12,054 nucleotides of DNA from positions 1 through 12,054 of the forward strand of contig DIRC01000013.1 of the NCBI GenBank assembly GCA_002427465.1, read 5' to 3'. Positions 7,022-12,054 of the stretch are shown piece after piece; within the stretch, counting starts at the first letter, position 1; each line of letters begins with the position of its first letter. The notes beneath the pieces were generated by a model that was not told the origin of the DNA, searched no databases, and worked only from the letters and a program-made list of their open reading frames with translations. Source of the DNA: Clostridiales bacterium UBA5446. GTDB lineage: Bacteria; Bacillota; Clostridia; Oscillospirales; Oscillospiraceae. Both the position numbers and the translations under genes were made by a program.

Positions 7022-7933
7022 ATGATGCGTTCCCTTTTTTCGGCGGTTTCCGGGCTCAAGAGCAATCAGACCGCCATGGATGTGATCGGAAACAACATTG
7101 CCAACGTCAACACCACGGCCTATAAGACCAGCAGGACGGTTTTTCATGACATTTACAGCCAGACAGTCAAGAGCGCCACGGCCCCGACGGCCGATAACGG
7201 AGGGCGCAATGCCCAGCAGATCGGCCTGGGCGTGGATATTTCCGCCATCGACATGACGATGACCGAGGGCAGTCCCCAGGCCACCTCCCGGCCGCTTGAC
7301 TTCTCCATCGCAGGCGAGGGGTTTTTCGTTGTCGGCCTGGGGGACGGCTCCTATGCCTATACGAGAAACGGCGCCCTCGAGCTTGACGCCAACGGGTATC
7401 TGGTCACGGCCAACGGCGATTATGTTATGGGTATTACCGGCGACGAGACACATGTGATCAACGGTTCGCCCCTTTTCAACACGGCCGTGACTCCCGCAGC
7501 GCCCCTGTTCGGGCGGATACAGATCCAGGGCAAGGTGGATACCGGCGCTGACGATCCCATCACCGGCGATCCGATATACGAGACCTATACGGATTACGCC
7601 ATCGACGCCAACGGCACCATCACCGCCATGGACAGCGCGGGCAGCACCGTTACGCTGGGCAGGCTTGTGCTGGCTACCTTCAGCAATGCCTCCGGCCTCG
7701 AAAAAATCGGGTCCAGCTACTATTCCGCCTCGCCCAACAGCGGAGCGGCCGACATGAGCTTCGCCAACAACGGCTGCGGCTATTTGAATTCGGGCAGTCT
7801 TGAGATGTCCAATGTGGACATCGCCACGGAGCTTACCAGTATGATTATTACGCAGAGGGCGTTTCAGGCGAACTCGCGTGTCATCACCACCTCGGATACC
7901 TTGCTCGAGGAGCTGATCAACCTCAAGCGGTGA
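7022..7933 (+). CDS. flgE: Flagellar hook protein FlgE
   Basis: FlgE polymerises into the flexible hook joining rod and filament. From the ATG at 7022 it has 303 residues. That is shorter than Salmonella FlgE (about 400) and nearer the short Bacillus form, implying a small or missing outer domain. The N-terminal rod/hook signature is clear: MMRSLFSAVSGLKSNQTAMD then VIGNNIANVNTTAYKTSR. The mid-region GEGFFVV (98-104), with a TRNGALELDANGYLV segment, is typical of FlgE/F/G proteins. The C-terminal helix carries ELTSMIITQRAFQANSRVI, with GYLNSGSLEMSNVDIA before it. FlgF or FlgG are the alternatives, but the MMRSLFSAVSGLK start and the position between flgD and flbD indicate the hook protein. 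The stop is followed by a spacer with two hairpins. Confidence 0.93.
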   Translation: MMRSLFSAVSGLKSNQTAMDVIGNNIANVNTTAYKTSRTVFHDIYSQTVKSATAPTADNGGRNAQQIGLGVDISAIDMTMTEGSPQATSRPLDFSIAGEGFFVVGLGDGSYAYTRNGALELDANGYLVTANGDYVMGITGDETHVINGSPLFNTAVTPAAPLFGRIQIQGKVDTGADDPITGDPIYETYTDYAIDANGTITAMDSAGSTVTLGRLVLATFSNASGLEKIGSSYYSASPNSGAADMSFANNGCGYLNSGSLEMSNVDIATELTSMIITQRAFQANSRVITTSDTLLEELINLKR

Positions 7934-7951
7934 TTTGGCTGCACTCCGATC

Positions 7952-7973
7952 CCGCGCCTCTCCGGGGGCGCGG
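7952..7973 (+). promoter_or_regulatory. GC-rich stem-loop 1 after flgE
   Basis: CCGCGCC (7952-7958) pairs perfectly with GGCGCGG (7967-7973) around an eight-base loop, 18 bases after the flgE stop. No T-run follows, so it does not look like a standard intrinsic terminator. A role in mRNA 3'-end stability or processing is an inference. Confidence 0.6.
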
Positions 7974-7986
7974 CGCCACATTGACC

Positions 7987-8006
7987 GCCGGCCGGATACG
8001 GCCGGC
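7987..8006 (+). promoter_or_regulatory. GC-rich stem-loop 2 after flgE
   Basis: GCCGGCCG (7987-7994) pairs perfectly with CGGCCGGC (7999-8006) around the four-base loop GATA. It is followed by AAACAGATTATCC, not a T-run. With stem-loop 1 it fills most of the spacer between flgE and flbD. It could slow 3' exonucleases, or mark a processing or attenuation point separating hook genes from motor genes; function is inferred only. Confidence 0.65.
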
Positions 8007-8050
8007 AAACAGATTATCCACCGCGCGTCGGCGGAGGGATGAGGGAAGAC

Positions 8051-8275
8051 ATGATCAAACTAACATCTATCAACAGGATTGATACGTTTTGGGTCAACGA
8101 GGATCAGATTGAATCTCTTAAGGAGACGCCCGACACGATTCTGTCGATGATATCCGGCCGGAAAATCCCGGTGGCCGAGACGGCGGAAGAGGTCGTGCGG
8201 ATTATTGAGAGCGCCCGTGAAAAGCCGCTGATCGTGTATGGCGGCACAGATCCCGATGATATGAACGAGGCCTAA
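8051..8275 (+). CDS. swrD: FlbD/SwrD family flagellar protein
   Basis: This is a small protein of the FlbD (SwrD) family, found beside the hook gene in Firmicute and spirochaete flagellar operons. In Bacillus subtilis SwrD is reported to raise flagellar power, probably through the stator. From the ATG at 8051 it has 74 residues. The family start MIKLT followed by LN-like residues fits this ATG (MIKLTSINRIDTFWVNEDQI). The ATG at 8039, four codons earlier, abuts its own candidate ribosome site, whereas GAGGG at 8041-8045 lies five bases before 8051. The ETPDTILSMISGRKIPV segment matches the family's 'PDT...GKK..V' core. There is no membrane segment. Its stop codon overlaps the ribosome site of motA, which supports coupling to the stator genes. 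Confidence 0.9.
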   Translation: MIKLTSINRIDTFWVNEDQIESLKETPDTILSMISGRKIPVAETAEEVVRIIESAREKPLIVYGGTDPDDMNEA

Positions 8276-8280
8276 GGAGA
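8274..8280 (+). promoter_or_regulatory. Ribosome binding site of motA
   Basis: AAGGAGA begins inside the flbD stop codon (TAA at 8273-8275) and lies nine bases before the motA ATG at 8290. It is a strong match with ideal spacing. Confidence 0.8.
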
Positions 8281-8289
8281 AACACAGAG

Positions 8290-9090
8290 ATGAACCTTTT
8301 TTCCATCATAAGCCTGGTTTTGGGTTTTATCTGCGTTATCATCAGCATCATGCTCAGCGGCGTGCTGACGGATTACTACGACCCGGCCAGTATTTTCATC
8401 GTTGTCGGCGGGATTGTTTTTACAATCGGGGCGTCCTATCCCCTGGATATGCTGAAGAATCTCATGAAATCCCTGGCCATCGCCTTTAAGAAAGATCAAA
8501 CGGATCTTGGCGCGGATATCGACCGTATAGTCGAGCTTGCAAACGTTGCCCGGAAGAACGGGCTGCTGGCCCTTGAGGAACTGACCGACGAGATGCAGGA
8601 CCCCTTCATGAAAAAAGGTATTCTTCTCGTGGTCGACGGCTCGGACCCGGAGCTGATCAGGAGCATTCTGGAAACCGAGATCGCAGTTACGGCGGAGCGG
8701 CACGGCAACAATCGCGCCATATTGGACGCCGCCGCAAGCTATTCGCCGGCATACGGCATGCTGGGCACACTTATCGGCCTGATCAATATGCTGACGAGCC
8801 TGGACGATATGGAATCCCTCGGGCCGAACATGTCGGTGGCTCTGGTCACCACGTTTTACGGGGTTCTGTTGGCGAACATGGTCTTCACCCCACTGTCCAA
8901 ACGGCTGAAAACCATAGGCGGCAACGAGGATCTGCATAAGGAGCTGATCCTTGAGGGCATTATGGCGATCCAAAACGGGGAAAACCCCAGGGTGATCCGG
9001 GAAAAGCTCCACGCGTATCTCGCAACCGCGGTTCAGGGAAAGAGAAACCGCGAAGAATTGACCAGAAAAGAATTCGCCAGGGGCGGCTGA
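8290..9090 (+). CDS. motA: Flagellar motor stator protein MotA
   Basis: MotA forms the pentamer around a MotB dimer in the ion-conducting stator and pushes on FliG. It has 266 residues and four predicted membrane helices (about 4-25, 31-52, 152-172 and 183-203), with a large cytoplasmic loop between helices 2 and 3. Conserved features are the two channel prolines in YSPAYGMLGTLIGL (Pro153) and VFTPLSKRLK (Pro201), and VTTFYGVLLAN in helix 4. The loop charges that act on FliG are also present: Arg88 in ARKNGLLALEE and Glu96, the same eight-residue spacing as E. coli R90/E98. The coupling ion (proton or sodium) cannot be settled by eye. motB follows after a 34-base gap if it starts at 9125. Confidence 0.96.
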   Translation: MNLFSIISLVLGFICVIISIMLSGVLTDYYDPASIFIVVGGIVFTIGASYPLDMLKNLMKSLAIAFKKDQTDLGADIDRIVELANVARKNGLLALEELTDEMQDPFMKKGILLVVDGSDPELIRSILETEIAVTAERHGNNRAILDAAASYSPAYGMLGTLIGLINMLTSLDDMESLGPNMSVALVTTFYGVLLANMVFTPLSKRLKTIGGNEDLHKELILEGIMAIQNGENPRVIREKLHAYLATAVQGKRNREELTRKEFARGG

Positions 9091-9124
9091 GGGCCGCTTG
9101 CCGCATGAAGGGATTGAAGGCTCG

Positions 9125-9892
9125 GTGAGGAAGGTCGGCGTTCAGCCGGAAGAAGATAAGGGATATAGCTGGCAGGACACCTACGGCGATATGGTCACGC
9201 TTCTGCTTTGTTTTTTCGTCTTGCTGTATTCGTTTTCCTCACTGGATACCCAGAAGTGGGAAAAGATCGTTTCAGCGCTCTCGGGCACCGGCGAGGGGGC
9301 GGTTGTGACGGCGTTTGACGAGGTTTCCGTACGGCAAGAAGCCATTGAGAACATTGACGCCATGGTGAATCTTGACAACCGGGGCGAAGACGAGTCTGGG
9401 GAAGCGCAGTATCCGCTGGATATGGCGTTCGACGAGCTTTATAAAAATATCACGGAGTATATAAGGACGAACGAGCTTCAGGGGGAACTGAGCGCTATCA
9501 GGACGGAAAGTTCTATCGTTGTGCGCTTCAGCGAGATGGCGCTTTTCGATTCGGGCGAAGCGGAGATCCTTCCCGGAAACGAAGATGTGGTCAGGCACGT
9601 GGTGACCATGATAAGCGAGAACATAGATGCGGTCGAAATGATCGATATCGAAGGCCATACCGACAATGTGCCCATAAGCAGCCTGCGCTTTGAGGATAAC
9701 TGGGATCTTTCCGCCAAGCGGGCGACCAACATGCTGCGCAAGGTTTTGGATATGGAACTGATTGACGCCGAAAAGCTGTCGGCCACGGGATATGGGGAGT
9801 ATCATCCGGTGGCGTCAAATGATACGCCTGAAGGCAGGAGGCTCAACAGGCGGGTGGACTTTGTGCTGCAAAAGCGCGACATTTCAGAATAG
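9125..9892 (+). CDS. motB: Flagellar motor stator protein MotB
   Basis: MotB anchors the stator to peptidoglycan and carries the ion-binding aspartate. The start is uncertain. GTG at 9125 (255 residues) has GAAGG four bases upstream and gives the usual short cytoplasmic N-terminus; TTG at 9098 would add nine residues. No in-frame ATG is available. With the GTG start, the single membrane helix begins at SWQDTYGDMVTLLLCFFVLL, whose Asp22 aligns with the essential E. coli D32. A plug/linker region rich in Asp, Glu and Asn follows (about 75-120). The C-terminal OmpA-like peptidoglycan-binding domain has ALFDSGEAEILPG, IEGHTDNVPI (GHTDN at 177-181), NWDLSAKRA (192-200) and a final LNRRVDF. All key residues are present. 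A weak start would suit the 5:2 MotA:MotB ratio (inference). Confidence 0.94.
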   Translation: MRKVGVQPEEDKGYSWQDTYGDMVTLLLCFFVLLYSFSSLDTQKWEKIVSALSGTGEGAVVTAFDEVSVRQEAIENIDAMVNLDNRGEDESGEAQYPLDMAFDELYKNITEYIRTNELQGELSAIRTESSIVVRFSEMALFDSGEAEILPGNEDVVRHVVTMISENIDAVEMIDIEGHTDNVPISSLRFEDNWDLSAKRATNMLRKVLDMELIDAEKLSATGYGEYHPVASNDTPEGRRLNRRVDFVLQKRDISE

Positions 9893-9908
9893 TAGGGCGG
9901 GAAAGCGG

Positions 9909-10322
9909 ATGAAGAAGAAAAAGATAGTGATAATCTTGGCCGTGCTGGTCATGGCGGCGGCGGCATATTTCTTATTTGCCGCGGGAGGCGGTTCCGGAAA
10001 CGGGAAAAGCGGCGGAAAAGAAACGGAATATGTGTATGCGGTAAAAGACTCCTTTGTGACCAATGTGAAGGACAGCGCGAAGCTTTTCAAGGCCACCATT
10101 GTGCTGGTGGCCGACGAGGGGGGGCTGGACACGTTTTTCAAGGAGAAGCAGTGCATTATCCGGGATGTGGTCCTCTTTGAGCTGCGGGATCTGACGGAGG
10201 AGGATATCAGAAGCCCGGACATTATGGACCGCCTGCGGACTTCCCTTCCGGCGTCACTCAACGCGGCCCTTGAGACGGAGAGTATCATATCGGTTTATTT
10301 TACCGATTTTGTAATGCAGTAA
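9909..10322 (+). CDS. fliL: Flagellar basal body-associated protein FliL
   Basis: FliL is a single-pass membrane protein next to the stator that stabilises or modulates MotA/MotB. From the ATG at 9909 it has 137 residues. The same frame is open further upstream inside motB, but the MKKKK start, the membrane helix at once after it (about 6-24) and AGGGCGGGAA upstream make 9909 the real start. After a Gly/Ser/Lys linker comes the periplasmic-side domain, with DSFVTNVKDSAKLFKATIVL and a C-terminal hydrophobic beta-strand, ISVYFTDFVMQ. This matches the FliL pattern of a membrane anchor, a 'tNL' strand and a short end. It is placed between motB and fliM, as in other Clostridia. Confidence 0.92.
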   Translation: MKKKKIVIILAVLVMAAAAYFLFAAGGGSGNGKSGGKETEYVYAVKDSFVTNVKDSAKLFKATIVLVADEGGLDTFFKEKQCIIRDVVLFELRDLTEEDIRSPDIMDRLRTSLPASLNAALETESIISVYFTDFVMQ

Positions 10323-10370
10323 GGTTCCGGATGCGAAGCGAAAAATTCGAATCAAAGCGGGTGATCGGGA

Positions 10371-11360
10371 TTGAATGATATTTTGTCTCAGGCCGAAATA
10401 GACCAGCTGCTGCAGGCAATTTCGGAAGGAGAGGGCGATCCGCCCGAGTTTGAAGGGCCGGTCAGGCCTTATGATTTCCGGACGGCCAACCGATTTACAA
10501 AAGAACAGATTCGCGCGGTTAACATCGTGTTCAAGAACTTCGGACGCCTGCTCTCCAATTATTTCATGGGCACGCTCAGGGCCAGCTGTGACGCGGAGGT
10601 GCTGTCGATTGAGGAGATGTCGTTCAATGAATTCAACAATTCGGTGCCTTCCCCCGTCATTATCGGGATCGTGAATGCAACACCCTTTACGGGGCCGACC
10701 ATTCTGGAGCTGACGAAGGAGATCTCCTATTCGATTATCAATCGGGTGCTTGGCGGCACCAAAGAGGTTTCCACCGAAAACAGGCAGTTTACCGAGATTG
10801 AGCTGGCCATCATGGAGCGGGTGCTGTGGCAGATGCTGAAATATCTTGACGAGGCCTGGTCGAAAATGATGGAAGTCAGCTCCGATCTTGAGAAGCTTGA
10901 AACCAGTATGCAGTTTGCCCAGATTGTGGACATAAACGAGACGGTGCTGACGGTGACGCTTAACATCACCATCGGAAATGAGAGCGGGCTGATGGGGGTG
11001 TGCCTGCCACACCAGGCCCTGGAACCCTTTATGAAAAGGCTTAACACCAAGATGGTCTATTCCGGAAGGATCAATCATGCAGCCGGCGCTCAGCCGGAAA
11101 AACTCAAAAGCGCAATTGTCAACACTAAGATCGTGCTGACTTCGGCATTTAACCCGACCACGGCTTCCGTAAGGGATATCATGAGCCTGCGTGAAGGGGA
11201 TGTGATCCAGCTCGCCCACAAGGTGGCCGAGCCGGTTATCGTGAAATATCAGCAGATTCCGAAATATTTGGCGTCCGTGGGAAAATACAAAAATCATCTG
11301 GCGGTAAAACTGTTGGACGTGATTAAGGGGGAAGACAATGGCGAATTTATCCCAAGCTGA
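10371..11360 (+). CDS. fliM: Flagellar motor switch protein FliM
   Basis: FliM is the C-ring protein that binds CheY-P and passes the switch signal to FliG. It has 329 residues, the normal length. The start is a TTG at 10371, because the family's N-terminal CheY-P-binding helix begins there: NDILSQAEIDQLLQAIS, with LSQAEID at residues 5-11. An upstream GGGTGAT/CGGGA is a weak ribosome site. The CheC-like middle domain follows (about 38-228), starting with VRPYDFRTANRFTKEQIRAV. The GGxG motif that meets FliG reads GGTK (128-131), with TEIELAIMERVL after it. The C-terminal SpoA/FliN-like domain (about 250-320) has SLREGDVIQL and KNHLAVKLL. fliY starts inside its last 23 bases. Confidence 0.96.
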   Translation: MNDILSQAEIDQLLQAISEGEGDPPEFEGPVRPYDFRTANRFTKEQIRAVNIVFKNFGRLLSNYFMGTLRASCDAEVLSIEEMSFNEFNNSVPSPVIIGIVNATPFTGPTILELTKEISYSIINRVLGGTKEVSTENRQFTEIELAIMERVLWQMLKYLDEAWSKMMEVSSDLEKLETSMQFAQIVDINETVLTVTLNITIGNESGLMGVCLPHQALEPFMKRLNTKMVYSGRINHAAGAQPEKLKSAIVNTKIVLTSAFNPTTASVRDIMSLREGDVIQLAHKVAEPVIVKYQQIPKYLASVGKYKNHLAVKLLDVIKGEDNGEFIPS

Positions 11361-12054
11361 AATTAACGCCCTCCTCAATGGCGGCCCGGCCGCCGGGGGA
11401 CAAACCAAAGAGGACATCTTCGAATATTTCAGCGCCGACGAGACCGATGCTCTGGGCGAGATCGGGAATATCTGCATGGGCGCATCCGCAACCGCGATGT
11501 CCGCCCTGGTGGGCAGAAGAATCATGATCACTACGCCCAAGGTTGAGCTATATCAATCGGAAGCGGTCCTGGTCGCATACAAATGCCCGTTTCTGGCGGT
11601 GGACGTGGAATACGTCTGTGGGATCGCGGGCAAAAACCTGCTTATTATCAAGGATTTCGACGCCGCCGTAATCACGGATCTAATGATGGGCGGGGACGGC
11701 GTGGTTCATGAGGACAACCCCGTGCTTGACGAAATCCATTTAAGCGCAATGAGCGAGGTCATGAACCAGATGATCGGATCGGCGGCGACCGCCATGTCGG
11801 ACATGATGGGAGAAGCCGTCAATATTTCCCCGCCGCGGATATTCAGGATGGAAGCGAACGGGAGCGTGGGGAAATACTTCGGCGGGGCCTCTCCGGTACT
11901 AAAAATCAGCTTTGATATGGAGATCGAGGGCCTTCTCAAGAGCAAGCTGCTCCAGATCATGACCGTCGAGGCTGCGAAAACGCTTATCGATCGGCTCATG
12001 GTCTCCAGCGGAGAGGGGCAGGCGCCCGAACCCCCCCGGGCGCGGGGGTCGGCC
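11338..12054 (+). CDS. fliY: Flagellar motor switch phosphatase FliY (3' partial)
   Basis: FliY is the C-ring protein of many Gram-positives and combines a CheC-type CheY-P phosphatase with a C-terminal FliN-like domain. The ATG at 11338 overlaps fliM by 23 bases and has GGGGGA five bases upstream. The frame stays open to the window end (239 codons), so the FliN domain lies outside. Residues 4-13 (LSQAEINALL) form a CheY-P-binding helix like that of FliM. Both phosphatase signatures keep the ExxN pair: EIGN (Glu41, Asn44) within DALGEIGNICMGASATAMS, and EVMN (Glu140, Asn143) within LSAMSEVMNQMIGSAATAMS. So it should be catalytically active (inference). The last visible residues are Pro/Arg/Gly-rich, encoded across a run of seven C, and are probably the linker to the FliN domain. 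Confidence 0.95.
   Translation, partial: MANLSQAEINALLNGGPAAGGQTKEDIFEYFSADETDALGEIGNICMGASATAMSALVGRRIMITTPKVELYQSEAVLVAYKCPFLAVDVEYVCGIAGKNLLIIKDFDAAVITDLMMGGDGVVHEDNPVLDEIHLSAMSEVMNQMIGSAATAMSDMMGEAVNISPPRIFRMEANGSVGKYFGGASPVLKISFDMEIEGLLKSKLLQIMTVEAAKTLIDRLMVSSGEGQAPEPPRARGSA

Noticed and set aside
7952..8006. Intrinsic terminator after flgE
   Set aside because: The stems are strong but no run of T follows on either strand, so a standard rho-independent terminator is not supported.
6728..8008. A 426-codon open frame on the minus strand
   Set aside because: It is antisense to flgD and flgE. Its composition, rich in Gly, His, Arg and Val, is typical of a shadow frame, and no family pattern was recognised.
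7981..8017. Promoter in the flgE-flbD spacer (TTGACC with GATTAT)
   Set aside because: The spacing between the two hexamers is about 25 bases, too long for a sigma-A promoter, and the TTGACC is next to a stable hairpin.
9762..9908. Upstream extension of fliL into motB
   Set aside because: The extension overlaps the conserved MotB peptidoglycan-binding domain in another frame; the ATG at 9909 with MKKKK and an immediate membrane helix is the natural FliL start.
10254..11540. A 428-codon open frame on the minus strand
   Set aside because: It lies opposite fliM and the fliY start, shows no recognisable motif, and is explained by the GC-rich codon bias of the plus-strand genes. It also crosses the fliL-fliM gap without a credible start signal.

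Overview
The window is a continuous, one-directional (+ strand) stretch of a flagellar biosynthesis operon from a GC-rich Gram-positive bacterium, most likely of the Clostridia type. The lineage call is an inference from gene content and order. The order is fliF-fliG-fliH-fliI-fliJ-fliK-flgD-flgE-flbD(swrD)-motA-motB-fliL-fliM-fliY. The switch protein is a FliY with CheC-type phosphatase motifs rather than a short FliN, motA/motB sit inside the operon, a small FlbD/SwrD gene follows the hook gene, and the hook protein is short. Thirteen genes are seen from start to stop, or to a chosen start. fliF lacks its first codons because the window begins inside it, and fliY runs off the right edge.

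Layout. Bases 1-2586 hold the MS-ring (fliF) and rotor (fliG) genes. Bases 2573-5192 hold the export ATPase complex (fliH, fliI, fliJ). Bases 5239-7933 hold hook assembly: ruler fliK, cap flgD and hook flgE. A spacer of about 115 bases after flgE contains two strong GC-rich stem-loops. Bases 8051-9892 hold the motor-power gene flbD/swrD and the stator genes motA and motB. Bases 9909-12054 hold fliL and the C-ring genes fliM and fliY (partial). Genes are packed tightly, with overlaps at fliG/fliH and fliM/fliY and short gaps elsewhere. No convincing promoter, intrinsic terminator, RNA gene, mobile element or CRISPR array was seen.

Together the products build the inner-membrane ring, the cytoplasmic switch, the ATP-driven export gate helpers and the hook, and they power rotation through the MotA/MotB ion channel acting on FliG. 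FliM and FliY both begin with a CheY-P-binding helix, and FliY also carries CheY-P phosphatase signatures, which links the motor to chemotaxis.

No novel biological system is evident; this is a recognisable operon. The points most worth a second look are: (1) paired departures from consensus in the FliG EHPQ motif (ENSQ here) and the FliM GGxG motif (GGTK here), which contact each other in the C-ring; (2) a recent 99-bp in-frame tandem duplication in the variable part of the hook-length ruler FliK; (3) a seven-G run in flgD where a one-base change would swap an acidic tail for a basic one; (4) paired hairpins after flgE; and (5) absence of the small gene often found between flgD and flgE in Clostridia.
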